Positions 34,938 through 43,088 are shown, counted from the first letter of the stretch. The stretch: 64,000 nucleotides of DNA from CAYJAD01 sp964371195 (GCA_964371195.1 CAYJLD010000001.1:8942-72941); one strand, 5' to 3'. A program made the numbers and translations. The notes: generated from the sequence alone by a model not told the origin.

Positions 34938-34964
34938 AAAAGTCATTAACAAGATGACTTTTTT
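34938..34964. terminator. Hairpin with A and T flanks
   Basis: AAAAGTCAT (34938-34946), 7-base loop, ATGACTTTT (34954-34962), then TT. The perfect 9-base stem with a T-tail on the plus strand and a run of T on the minus strand could stop transcription in either direction. It insulates the small-protein promoter from the left. Confidence 0.6.
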
Positions 34965-35046
34965 AGCATTTGTCGTTGACGAACATTGGCTTAAGGCAAG
35001 TTGCTACCTTTGTGGATGCAAAGGGCAAAACAAATGATTAATTTTC

Positions 35047-35066
35047 ATGTTCCCTTTGTGGAACAT
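35047..35066. promoter_or_regulatory. Palindromic activator site upstream of the small-protein operon
   Basis: ATGTTCC - CTTTGT - GGAACAT, perfect 7-base arms with a 6-base spacer, the same design as the site at 33446-33471. It ends 104 bases before the sigma-54 -24 element at 35170, the expected position for an NtrC-class activator. Confidence 0.75.
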
Positions 35067-35087
35067 TTTGATGTTTTTTGTTCCTAA

Positions 35088-35120
35088 ATGTTCCCTAAAG
35101 AAGACGTGTTTGCGGAACAT
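35088..35120. promoter_or_regulatory. Second, split activator site
   Basis: Half-site ATGTTCC at 35088-35094 and GGAACAT at 35114-35120 are separated by 19 bases instead of 6; a further partial half-site TTGTTCC lies at 35078-35084. Together with the site at 35047 they could bind more than one activator dimer. Confidence 0.5.
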
Positions 35121-35168
35121 AATGAGCTCCATGTTTGTAATTTATTGAAAATACACATAAAAAACCTT

Positions 35169-35184
35169 TGGCATGCTGGTTGCA
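35169..35184 (+). promoter_or_regulatory. Sigma-54 promoter of the small-protein operon
   Basis: TGGCATGCTGGTTGCA has GG at 35170-35171 and GC at 35182-35183 with exactly 10 bases between, very close to the consensus TGGCAC-N5-TTGCA. Transcription should begin near 35195, about 46 bases before the first small ORF. Confidence 0.8.
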
Positions 35185-35240
35185 ATATAATAGGCAAGTG
35201 CGGAAAGCACAAAAAAATTATCTTAAAGGAAACAAAAAAC

Positions 35241-35339
35241 ATGAGCTACTTCTTAAAACTATCTAAGTCACGTCGTCAGGATGCTATCGTAATCAGCCTT
35301 GGTTTAGCTTTAATCGCACTTTCAAAGTTCGTAGCATAA
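35241..35339 (+). CDS. 32-residue single-helix membrane microprotein
   Basis: An ATG preceded by AAAGGAAAC opens a 32-residue protein. It has a short basic N-terminus (LKLSKSRRQD, residues 5-14) and one hydrophobic helix (AIVISLGLALIALSKFV, 15-31), so it should sit in the inner membrane with its N-terminus in the cytoplasm. The frame is open further upstream (from 35088), but that part overlaps the activator sites and the sigma-54 promoter, so the ATG at 35241 is the proper start. It is co-transcribed with the next small ORF. I recognise no family. By analogy with other small accessory proteins it may modulate a transporter, perhaps the co-regulated YeiH-like protein (speculative). Confidence 0.65.
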   Translation: MSYFLKLSKSRRQDAIVISLGLALIALSKFVA

Positions 35340-35418
35340 TTTTTATACTGTAGTATAAAATTAAGGTTAATATAAAAGCTTTATTGTAAAACAATTTAAC
35401 AAACTTAAGGAGTCCGTC

Positions 35419-35520
35419 ATGGATTTACAAACTAAAGTATCTTTAATTCTTGCTTTCACATTTACCCTAACCTGTATTCTTCACTCTGTTGGTGCAATTT
35501 TATACGGTCAAGATAAATAA
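35419..35520 (+). CDS. 33-residue single-helix membrane microprotein
   Basis: An ATG with a strong TAAGGAG ribosome site encodes 33 residues. A polar start (MDLQTK) is followed by a hydrophobic helix, VSLILAFTFTLTCILHSV (7-24), and GAILYGQDK at the end. It lies 79 bases after the first small ORF, and a terminator follows 26 bases later, so the transcription unit seems to contain only these two microproteins. The ending is loosely like tiny accessory subunits of Na+/solute symporters, but I cannot assign a family. The well-placed ribosome site, sigma-54 promoter and terminator make expression likely. Confidence 0.65.
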   Translation: MDLQTKVSLILAFTFTLTCILHSVGAILYGQDK

Positions 35521-35540
35521 TATTTCTTTTATTGTGAAAT

Positions 35541-35576
35541 AAAAAAACCACCGGTTACACAATCGGTGGTTTTTTA
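35541..35576. terminator. Bidirectional terminator between the small-protein operon and the regulator gene
   Basis: ACCACCG (35547-35553), 10-base loop, CGGTGGT (35564-35570), with an A-run on the left and TTTTT on the right. It serves the plus-strand small ORFs and the minus-strand NtrC-type gene, whose stop is at 35611. Confidence 0.88.
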
Positions 35577-35610
35577 TTTTGTATAGGCTAACTGTATTTG
35601 GAGTAGCACT

Positions 35611-36981
35611 CTACAGTTTTATGTCTAACTCTTTCATTTTTAGCCATAATTGTTTTCTTGTAATGCCTAAGTGCTTGGCTGCTAACATTTTTTTGCCACC
35701 AGTGTGCTGCAAGGCTTCTAAAATACGTGCATGCTCTACTTGTGCCCTTGTCTCTGATAAGGTTAGCGGCGTAGCTTGTTCGTCAATTTGGTCATCCGTG
35801 CTAATATTTGGCGTGGGCATAGCATGCTCACGTATGCGTTCTGGTAATTCTGCCACACGTATTACATCACTACTTGCAAGCAGCACAGCTCTTTCAATAC
35901 TATTGCGTAACTCACGAACATTACCAGGATAGGAGTAGCTATAAAGGGCTTGTCTAGCTTCATCTGATAGTTCAAGCTTACGATTATGAACATTACAAAA
36001 TTTTTGCATAAAATGAGCAATTAAAAGTGGAATATCTTCTGAACGCTTACATAAGGGAGGCAAATGAATAGGAACAATATTAATACGATAATATAAATCT
36101 TCGCGAAAGGTTTTTTGTGCCATTGCTTCTTCTAAATCTTTTGCCGTGGCAAAAATCATATTAACCTGTACCTTATGTGGAACATTGCTCCCTATGGGCG
36201 TAATTTCTTGATCTTCTAACACCCTTAAAAGCTTTGCCTGCACAGCTAGGGGCATTTCTCCAAGTTCATCAAAGAATATAGTACCACCATTGGCAGCATC
36301 AAACTTACCTTTGCGTGCGTTTTGTGCACCTGTAAATGCTCCTTTTTCGTGACCAAAAAGTTCAGATTCCAATAATTGTTCCGGAAGAGCAGCACAATTA
36401 ATTTTAATGAAGGGCTTTGTTGCTCTACTACTTAGATTGTGTAAGGCAGAGGCAACCAATTCCTTACCACCACCGCTTGGACCAAGAATGAGCACAGGAA
36501 CACAAGCATCAGCAATGGAGTGAATACGCTCAAAAACTTTAAGCATGGCCGGGCTTTTTCCAATAAATTCTTCACCCCTTACATGGCGAAGCCGTGTATT
36601 TTCATTTTTTAACTCCAGATATTTGAAGTAACGTGAAACGGCAATAAGTAATCCATCACTTTGAAAAGGCTTACATAAAAAATCAAAGGCACCTTCCTTG
36701 ATGGCCTGCACAGCAAGTTCAACTTCTGGAAAAGCTGTAATAATAATAATGCCTAAATCAGGTATATATTCACGACTATGCTTTAGAAGTTCAAGCCCAC
36801 TCATACCTGGCATGCGCAAATCACTTATCATTAAATCAAAATTATGTTTTGCTAGTAATGACAATGCATCTTCAGCACAATTGGCTGTTTGTACGTCGTA
36901 GCCGGCTTTTTGCAAGGTATGTTGCATACCAAGGCGCATGGAAAGCTCATCTTCAACTAATAGGATGGAATTTGTAACCAT
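35611..36981 (-). CDS. Sigma-54-dependent response regulator (NtrC class)
   Basis: 456 residues. The receiver domain (1-120) has phospho-acceptor Asp54 in FDLMISDLRMPG and the acidic pair ED at 10-11. The AAA+ domain (about 140-375) has Walker A GPSGGGKE, the sigma-54-contact loop GAFTGA, and Walker B GGTIFFDELGEM. The Fis-type helix-turn-helix (about 415-456) is MLAAKHLGITRKQLWLKMKE. Phosphorylated by the adjacent kinase, it would drive RNA polymerase-sigma-54. Its likely targets are the two promoters at 33558 and 35169 with their shared ATGTTCC-N6-GGAACAT sites (inference from adjacency). It lies 18 bases downstream of the kinase gene. Confidence 0.93.
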   Translation of the reverse strand: MVTNSILLVEDELSMRLGMQHTLQKAGYDVQTANCAEDALSLLAKHNFDLMISDLRMPGMSGLELLKHSREYIPDLGIIIITAFPEVELAVQAIKEGAFDFLCKPFQSDGLLIAVSRYFKYLELKNENTRLRHVRGEEFIGKSPAMLKVFERIHSIADACVPVLILGPSGGGKELVASALHNLSSRATKPFIKINCAALPEQLLESELFGHEKGAFTGAQNARKGKFDAANGGTIFFDELGEMPLAVQAKLLRVLEDQEITPIGSNVPHKVQVNMIFATAKDLEEAMAQKTFREDLYYRINIVPIHLPPLCKRSEDIPLLIAHFMQKFCNVHNRKLELSDEARQALYSYSYPGNVRELRNSIERAVLLASSDVIRVAELPERIREHAMPTPNISTDDQIDEQATPLTLSETRAQVEHARILEALQHTGGKKMLAAKHLGITRKQLWLKMKELDIKL

Positions 36982-36999
36982 ATTAATCTCTTATTCATT

Positions 37000-38559
37000 T
37001 TATTTTATGTGAATAGGTATTTGTATTTCAAACACAGCCCCATTGTAGTGTAAGCCATCAAACTCTTGGGAGCTGTCTACAATTCTCAACACACCGTCAT
37101 GCTGAGCAATAAGTGCACCAGATACTGCAAGACCTAATCCAGTACCCTTACCTTCAGGCTTGGTACTAAAAAAAGGATTAAATATTTTATCTTGTATTTC
37201 TTTAGGTATACCATGACCAGTGTCGGCCACAATAATAAATAAGTTTTGATTTTCAATATATGACCTCAAAAGCACTGCTGGTTTGACCCCACCATTATTA
37301 GAAGTGTCTTTAATGGAGTCACATGCATTTAGTATTAAATTTAGCAAAACTTGTTCTATTTTATCAGTGTCTAATTGGATATCAGGCATATTGGACGAAA
37401 GATCAATATGTATGCTAATACCATGCTGATTAAGAGTATATAATGCTAAGTTTCGGCAATGATTGAAAACTTGCTCGATGGATACAGGACGCATTGAAAG
37501 AGGTGCTGGCCTTGCAAAACGCAAAAATGAGCTTACAGTTGTACGTATCTTTTCAAGGCTTTCATTAATTACATTGATATGTTGCTGCTGCAAATCTTCA
37601 CTCATATCCCCTTCGCATAAATTCTTAAAACAAAGAATAGTACCACCTAGCGGATTATTAATTTCATGTGCTAGACCAGATGCAAGCTGTCCTACAGCAG
37701 CCATTTTTTCAGCTTGAAGCATTCTCTCCACATTTTGGATGCGTTCATCTTCTATTTGATGTAAACGTGCTAACATCCATACAAAACTATCCTGTAACGC
37801 TCCAATTTCATCTTCACGCTTGGCTAATGTAGGCAGGTTAGGTTTAACATCTCCTTGTAGAGTGATGGTATTCATATTGTCGGTAAGTTGCTTGATGGGA
37901 CCTACAAAGTGCCTACCACCAATCCACACCATGGCAATGGATATAAAAAGAAAAATAATTGCTAACAATATTACTTCATTACGTAAGTTTTCATTGTAGG
38001 CATACATTTCATTAAGAGAAAAATCAATACGGCATAGGCCCCAAAACTTTGAGCCAATGGACAAAGGTACTGTAATGCGCAAAATATATTGTTCATCATC
38101 ACTAAAAACTTCTTCAATTACTTCTTGTTGTTTGTCAAGAATTTGCAATATATCTGGACTACTATAAAATTTACCATATTCGCGTAGATTGTTATGTGCC
38201 AGCACTTGTCCTTGAGCATCCAAGATGAAAAAACTTTTCATACGCGGGTCAAGATGCATCATATCTTCCATAAAATATTCTAAATATTCGCCCATGCCGG
38301 ATGAATCTACCATACGCAACTCTTCATAAATTCGTGCATTTGTATAAAGCAGGGCAGCACTTTTTGCTATGCTTAAACCTTGTTTAACTGTGTCGTGGTA
38401 GATAATGTTATTTTCACGCTCAACTATGCCCAAACTTACAATGATGGTAAATAAAAGCAAGGTTGGGATGGCCGTAGCTAAAAGCTTGGCTTGCATTCCA
38501 AGGTGAATATTTTTTAGTTTGCTAAACAATGACTGTTTAATAAAAGAATATCTTTGCAT
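37000..38559 (-). CDS. Membrane sensor histidine kinase partner of the NtrC-class regulator
   Basis: 519 residues. Two membrane helices (about 25-45 and 195-215) flank a periplasmic single-Cache-like domain (SFFILDAQGQVLAHNNLREYG). HAMP, HisKA (His in LAHEINNPLGGTI) and HATPase_c (N box LILNACDSI, DTGHGIP, GTGLGLAVSG) follow; there is no receiver domain. The HEINNPL form and lack of a receiver are usual for NtrB/DctB-like kinases that phosphorylate NtrC-type regulators. The gene lies 16 bases after the PhnD-like gene and 18 before the regulator gene, so the periplasmic binding protein probably presents a ligand to this kinase (inference). Confidence 0.92.
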   Translation of the reverse strand: MQRYSFIKQSLFSKLKNIHLGMQAKLLATAIPTLLLFTIIVSLGIVERENNIIYHDTVKQGLSIAKSAALLYTNARIYEELRMVDSSGMGEYLEYFMEDMMHLDPRMKSFFILDAQGQVLAHNNLREYGKFYSSPDILQILDKQQEVIEEVFSDDEQYILRITVPLSIGSKFWGLCRIDFSLNEMYAYNENLRNEVILLAIIFLFISIAMVWIGGRHFVGPIKQLTDNMNTITLQGDVKPNLPTLAKREDEIGALQDSFVWMLARLHQIEDERIQNVERMLQAEKMAAVGQLASGLAHEINNPLGGTILCFKNLCEGDMSEDLQQQHINVINESLEKIRTTVSSFLRFARPAPLSMRPVSIEQVFNHCRNLALYTLNQHGISIHIDLSSNMPDIQLDTDKIEQVLLNLILNACDSIKDTSNNGGVKPAVLLRSYIENQNLFIIVADTGHGIPKEIQDKIFNPFFSTKPEGKGTGLGLAVSGALIAQHDGVLRIVDSSQEFDGLHYNGAVFEIQIPIHIK

Positions 38560-38575
38560 GTTATTTTAATGGTAT

Positions 38576-39451
38576 TTATTTTGAAATATTAGTTAAATTT
38601 TCAAACACATCATAGTCAGCCATGACCACCGGCGCAAAGCCGTGCCTTAATATCTCTGGCCAATTGGAAGACTTTTTAAGAAACTCTTCAGATTGTGGAT
38701 TAATGCTTAACAAAAAATTTTGTAATACTTGACGTACATCCTCAGGCACTCCATCTCTAGCCACCAATAAAAAACCTGGAAAGGGCTTGGTAACAGCAAT
38801 TTGCTTTAATCCTTGGTTTAGAAATCTTTGTGCAAATGATTCACCCATAACCCCAACGTCAAATTCACCGCGAAGCACAGCTCTGGCAACTGCATCATGG
38901 TTGTTTAAATTACTGTATTTAGAAAAATCACTAAGCAGGATGGAATTGTTTGCTAAAAAGAGTGAGGGAATTATAAAACTGGATGTAGATTGTGAAGGTC
39001 CAAAAGCAATAGATTTTCCACGTAAATCTTCTAAGTTATTAATTGTATCATTGTCGCTCTTAGTCATAAAAATACCATAAGTTTTAGTTGTGTGATTGCT
39101 TGCCAGTACTGCAACTATAGGATGTAAATTTGTATGACGCTGGGCTTGAATAAAGGTATTTCCCCCAAGTAAAGCCATATCTATGTCACCGGCTTCAATG
39201 GCATTAACTACATCTTTATATTCTTTATAAAGTACAAGCTCAAAACTCCAAGGCAGATGCTCATTAATATAGTCAAAAAAAGGAATGTATTGCCTATAGA
39301 GTACGATAGGATGAGTAAGAGTTATAACCCCAAAACGATACGTTTTGCTTTCTTGTGGGTTTGATGATGCTATTGATATATTCGTTGTGGCCAATATGTA
39401 TAACAAAACAATGAAAGTGTATTTTGTAAATATTTGTAAATTTTTTAGCAT
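38576..39451 (-). CDS. PhnD/TtrS-like periplasmic binding protein (sensor accessory)
   Basis: 291 residues. A long N-terminal hydrophobic segment (FIVLLYILATTNISIASS, about 13-30) is a signal peptide. The mature protein has the PhnD family layout: YRFGVITLTHP, the MALLGGNTFIQA hinge, LEDLRGKSIAFGPSQSTSSF, and GEFDVGVMGESFA. No ABC permease or ATPase gene accompanies it. Instead it heads a kinase/NtrC-type pair, as in TtrS/TtrR-like and similar three-component arrangements. It probably binds an oxyanion or small organic anion and relays occupancy to the kinase. The ligand is unknown; phosphonate, sulfonate or tetrathionate-like ligands occur in the superfamily. Confidence 0.85.
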   Translation of the reverse strand: MLKNLQIFTKYTFIVLLYILATTNISIASSNPQESKTYRFGVITLTHPIVLYRQYIPFFDYINEHLPWSFELVLYKEYKDVVNAIEAGDIDMALLGGNTFIQAQRHTNLHPIVAVLASNHTTKTYGIFMTKSDNDTINNLEDLRGKSIAFGPSQSTSSFIIPSLFLANNSILLSDFSKYSNLNNHDAVARAVLRGEFDVGVMGESFAQRFLNQGLKQIAVTKPFPGFLLVARDGVPEDVRQVLQNFLLSINPQSEEFLKKSSNWPEILRHGFAPVVMADYDVFENLTNISK

Positions 39452-39511
39452 AGTTATCCAGTTGATGATATGATGAATATATTCTATAATTATAAATGCA
39501 TTAAATAAAAA

Positions 39512-39967
39512 TCATATAATGTATAGCGATTGTTGTTTTAATTTCAAAACTTGCGCAAGATTTTTTTGTGCCTTCCAATCTATACCCCATACATTACTGG
39601 GTATTAAAATGATTTCGTCATTAAATCCTGTTATAATTTCCTTTATAGCCTCAGTGGCATTGCCCCAGCGTACATGCATTTGTACGTTGAGCTTGAGATT
39701 ATGTTCTGTAATAAGCTCATTTATTTGTATGATAAAGTCATTTAATTTTGTCTTGCACTCATCAATACCAATTTGCTGGACATAATCTATGAATTCTTGC
39801 TTACTGTCAGGAGTTGCCAATTGGTCAACTTGTCCATAATGGATTAAATTTTGAGGTATTACATATAATACATCCAATTTGCAGGATTTGTATAACTCTT
39901 GGTATAGTATATGGCAGGCGCTTTGTGTAAGCTCTTGCCCATCATGGCATAATAAAATACGGTTCAT
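39512..39967 (-). CDS. Universal stress protein-like protein
   Basis: 151 residues. The N-terminus MNRILLCHDGQELTQSACHI and the LDVLYVIP strand follow the USP alpha/beta fold; near the end, HVRWGNATEAIKEI is like the usual HV-x-x-G-x-x-x-x-x-I block. The ATP-binding G-x-x-G-x9-G-S/T motif is absent (IPSNVWGIDW), so it is probably of the non-ATP-binding type. It lies 60 bases upstream of the PhnD-like gene on the same strand and may be the first gene of that operon, though the gap leaves room for a separate promoter. Role unknown; perhaps a stress or signal-linked partner. Confidence 0.75.
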   Translation of the reverse strand: MNRILLCHDGQELTQSACHILYQELYKSCKLDVLYVIPQNLIHYGQVDQLATPDSKQEFIDYVQQIGIDECKTKLNDFIIQINELITEHNLKLNVQMHVRWGNATEAIKEIITGFNDEIILIPSNVWGIDWKAQKNLAQVLKLKQQSLYII

Positions 39968-40495
39968 TGCTGTTTTAAATAAAGGTCATAGGTTAAAGTT
40001 ATAAAATGTTTATATATTATAAGTTTATGATAGCGCTTTTTCTATTTACTAAAAATTCACAACTGCTACATCACAAGTCAGCTCATAACTCTCTGTCTAG
40101 CTGAATATACTAACATAACAATTTTTATAACTTATATGCATATGCTAAACATTACAAATAAATAAAATTTAATATATTAATAAAATAAAATTGTCAATAT
40201 AATAAGGTTTTTAATAATTTATTTGATTGCAAACTTAAAGAGCAGAATAGATTAAGATGTGCAGAAATCTGTAAGCACTTTCCTCATTAATAAAGGGATA
40301 AAAAAATATTATATGTACGTATTATAGTAAGTAATTTTTCTAGCTTGTAAAAAAAATTAAAATTTTATATTGTTATGCGATTGACGAGATAAACAAAATT
40401 TTTATCTGTAACTGTATGAATATGCCAATTTTTAATTTTTGACATCAGATAAATGAGCCCTGTTTCAGGGTTGATTTTTGAAAAAGGAGTTTTTT
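39968..40495. other. Very AT-rich intergenic region with a leader hairpin
   Basis: No gene is seen. At the right end AGCCCTG-TTT-CAGGGTT (40456-40472) followed by GATTTTT forms a small terminator-like hairpin just before the ribosome site of the secreted protein gene. It could be an attenuator or the end of an upstream transcript. TTGACA at 40438-40443 is a possible -35 box with no clear -10 partner. Confidence 0.4.
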
Positions 40496-41023
40496 ATGAA
40501 AAATGTATTTTTGATAGTATTTTGTGCAGCCTTTATATGCATGCCTGTGCTTTGTGAAGCAGCGCAAAACTCTGCACCTAGTGCACTTTCTAGTCAACTA
40601 GCAAACCCATTTGTTGATTGTAATACTCTTGATGAAGCCGAGAAAAAAGCAGGTTTTAGCATGGTGCTGCCAAAAAAATTACCTAAGGGTTATGAGGTTA
40701 CCGGCTATAGGGTTCTCATGACAGGCGAAAAAATGATTGAAGTTATGTATGAATATAACAATCAAGAACTTCGCTTCCGTAAGGGCAAGATTGAAAAAAT
40801 TAGTGGTGATAATGTAAATCATCCAGAAACTTCTACAGTAAAAATTAATAATATTTCAGTGAAATTTAGTGGAGAAAAAGGTAAAATTCAGCTGGCAGAA
40901 TGGGATTATGCTGATTATATGTATAGCATTAGTGCCACAGCATATAATAAACAATTTGTCACCATTGGCGGTGGAATTTCAAAAAATGAAATGACAGCTA
41001 TGATCAAGGGTATGCTAAAATAA
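40496..41023 (+). CDS. Secreted DUF4367-like periplasmic protein
   Basis: 175 residues from MKNVFLIVFCAAFICMPVLC; AAGGAG seven bases before the ATG at 40496 decides this start over the in-frame TTG at 40478. A cleavable signal peptide ends around CEAA (about 18-21). The mature part has AEKKAGFSMVLPKKLPKGYE, then MIEVMYEYNNQELRFRKGK, a strand pattern typical of the DUF4367 domain (prediction from motif resemblance), which is often found in anti-sigma or envelope proteins. It stands alone, with a leader hairpin and about 300 bases of non-coding DNA after it. Function unknown. Confidence 0.75.
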   Translation: MKNVFLIVFCAAFICMPVLCEAAQNSAPSALSSQLANPFVDCNTLDEAEKKAGFSMVLPKKLPKGYEVTGYRVLMTGEKMIEVMYEYNNQELRFRKGKIEKISGDNVNHPETSTVKINNISVKFSGEKGKIQLAEWDYADYMYSISATAYNKQFVTIGGGISKNEMTAMIKGMLK

Positions 41024-41328
41024 GAAGTAACTAGCGTGTATTACAATACTATTTGAAGCCAATTTACCTTTTTGATTGCAGTATAAAATGGCGTTGTTTA
41101 GTGTAAACTAAACGCTAAATGTGAGATACACTTTTTAAGACGTACACGTTCTCTGGTAACAATTTTATATTATTAATTATATTTAATTGGCAAGGCAGAG
41201 AGTGCATGACATAGGCAAGGCTTGCTGGTGGCAGCTCATTAATATTGTAATTTCTTACCATTAGAAAAGGTGGTGAGGGGCATAATTGATTTGGTCAGCT
41301 GGCATTTAACTTTTTGTATGGTAGTTAA
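41024..41328. other. Intergenic region with a hairpin
   Basis: GCGTTGTTTAGT / ACTAAACGC (41091-41115) forms an imperfect stem with a 3-base bulge, 68 bases after the stop of the DUF4367-like gene, with no T-run. Otherwise I see nothing in this stretch. Confidence 0.35.
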
Positions 41329-41565
41329 TCACAGTTTATTAACCTTTGTGCCTGCATAGGTAAAACTGCCTTTTACCATGCTATAATATGTGCCTTTATC
41401 AATACCAAGGACTTTACCACACAAGCACCAGATTTTACCATCATGCTCGTTGATTTCGTACATTTTACTAATGCGCGCCTTATGACAGCGCAAGACTTGG
41501 CCTTGGCCTAATTTTTGATATTTCCATAATTTACGGCGGCATGCAGCACATTTAATAGTCAACAT
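41329..41565 (-). CDS. Small zinc-ribbon-like conserved protein
   Basis: 78 residues. Two Cys pairs frame the N-terminal half: IKCAACRRKLWKYQKLGQG and LRCHKARI, then IWCLCGKVLGID. This C-x2-C ... C ... C-x-C arrangement, together with basic surroundings (RRKLWKY, HKARISK), suggests a zinc-binding, possibly nucleic-acid-binding domain. It reads as a coherent protein and I believe similar small proteins are conserved in related bacteria, but I cannot name the family. It is divergent from the MFS exporter gene, with 114 bases between them. Confidence 0.65.
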   Translation of the reverse strand: MLTIKCAACRRKLWKYQKLGQGQVLRCHKARISKMYEINEHDGKIWCLCGKVLGIDKGTYYSMVKGSFTYAGTKVNKL

Positions 41566-41679
41566 ATATTAATTATAATTGGAATATGTGTACTTGGCAA
41601 TACTTCAAATTTTAGGCTAAATAAATCAAATCACCCTTAAAACCTTGACCCCCCCCTCTACAAAGCATACACATAGGTC

Positions 41680-43062
41680 ATGCCAAAAAACAATGCTAAA
41701 AGCACTTTGATTGTCGTATGTGCGGCACAATTTTTCTTACCATTTATGATGGCAGGTGTTAGCTCTGTTTTGCCACCAATTGGCGTAGATACCAATGCCA
41801 GCGCTAAAGAACTTAGCATGCTTACCACCTTCTATGCCTTAGGGCTTGCAACATTTCAGCTTACCACCGGACGCATGGGTGACATTTGGGGCCGTAAACG
41901 CATTTTTCTTTGCGGTTTAGGTATTTTTTCTATAACTAGCGTCTTGCTTGGCCTCAGTAATGATATTTTTTTCATGCAGATTTTGCGCTTTGCACAAGGG
42001 GCTGGCGCTGCCATGTTTGCAGCCAGTGGTTTAGCAATTTTGGCCACTGTAGCTCCAGATGGTAAACGTGGGCAATATATAGGTTTTTCTACGGCAGTGG
42101 TTTATGCTGGTATTGCTTGTGGCCCACCTGTGGCAGGTTTTATTGCTGGTAGTATTGGCTGGCGATGGATTTTCTTAAGCAATGCCATAGGTGCTTTTGC
42201 AGCATGGGCCCTCATGTTTTTTAGAGTGCGTGAGGAGTGGTATGCAGGTAAGGGTGAACCATTCAACTGGCGTGGAGGACTTTTGTATGGTGTAGGCATG
42301 GCTACACTTGCCGTTGGCAGTACCATTTTGCAAAAATTTACATTAAATGGAACTTTACTATTAATCATTGGTATTAGTTTATTAATTTTGTATGTCAAAC
42401 TTGAATCACGTACTAAATACCCTTTACTGGACATAAATCTACTTTTAAAAAATAGAGTCTTTGCTCTATCATCACTGGCAGCATTTGTTAATTATAGTGC
42501 TTTATTTGGGATAATTTTATTCTTTGGCCTGTATTTACAGATTGTTAAGGGGATGAGTGTCAGTGATGCTGGTTTGTTTTTAGCCTTACAATTTGTGGTG
42601 CAAACCGCAGCTACACCCTTGGCCTCACGCTTAGCTGATAAACATGGACCAGGACGTATAAGTGCTATTGGTATTGGCTTATGTGGTCTTGGCTTATGTG
42701 CTTGTGCTTTTCTTGGACGAGACAGTAGTTTAATGTTCTTTGTTCTTGCGCAAATTATCCTAGGCTTAGGTATGAGTTTTTTTGCCGCGCCCAATACAAC
42801 TGTTATGCTTGAAAGCGTTGATCGGGATCATGTGGGTCAGGCGGCCAGCTTTGTTGGAACCATGCGTACTTGCGGCGCTTTAGTTAATACTACCATTATC
42901 AGCATGACGCTTGGTTATTTTTTAGGCAATGCGCCTGTAACTGTTGATAATATTGATGAATTTTTAATGAGCATGCGTATAGATTTAGTACTTTTTGGCA
43001 TATTTAATATAGCTGCTATCGGTTGTGCTCTTGGGCGTGAAAAAGTTAAAATTATTAAATAG
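41680..43062 (+). CDS. MFS exporter, DHA2 (14-helix) type
   Basis: 460 residues with about 14 predicted helices. Motif A is visible as GRMGDIWGRKRIF after helix 2, motif B in LRFAQGAGAAMFAASGLAI, and motif C as GIACGPPVAGFIAGSIGWRWIF, the antiporter signature of drug-exporting MFS families. LADKHGPGR is the second-half counterpart of motif A. It should export small compounds by proton exchange from the inner membrane. The substrate cannot be told. It stands alone, convergent with yjbQ. Confidence 0.87.
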   Translation: MPKNNAKSTLIVVCAAQFFLPFMMAGVSSVLPPIGVDTNASAKELSMLTTFYALGLATFQLTTGRMGDIWGRKRIFLCGLGIFSITSVLLGLSNDIFFMQILRFAQGAGAAMFAASGLAILATVAPDGKRGQYIGFSTAVVYAGIACGPPVAGFIAGSIGWRWIFLSNAIGAFAAWALMFFRVREEWYAGKGEPFNWRGGLLYGVGMATLAVGSTILQKFTLNGTLLLIIGISLLILYVKLESRTKYPLLDINLLLKNRVFALSSLAAFVNYSALFGIILFFGLYLQIVKGMSVSDAGLFLALQFVVQTAATPLASRLADKHGPGRISAIGIGLCGLGLCACAFLGRDSSLMFFVLAQIILGLGMSFFAAPNTTVMLESVDRDHVGQAASFVGTMRTCGALVNTTIISMTLGYFLGNAPVTVDNIDEFLMSMRIDLVLFGIFNIAAIGCALGREKVKIIK

Positions 43063-43069
43063 CAAACCT

Positions 43070-43088
43070 AAGCATAAATTTTATGCTT
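43070..43088. terminator. Perfect palindrome between convergent MFS and yjbQ genes
   Basis: AAGCATAAA-T-TTTATGCTT, 9-base arms, starts 7 bases after the MFS stop. Its position suits bidirectional termination, but there is no clear T-run. Confidence 0.45.

Noticed and set aside
35088..35240. N-terminal extension of the first microprotein (83-residue frame)
   Set aside because: It overlaps the activator half-sites and the sigma-54 promoter, and would start before the predicted transcription start.
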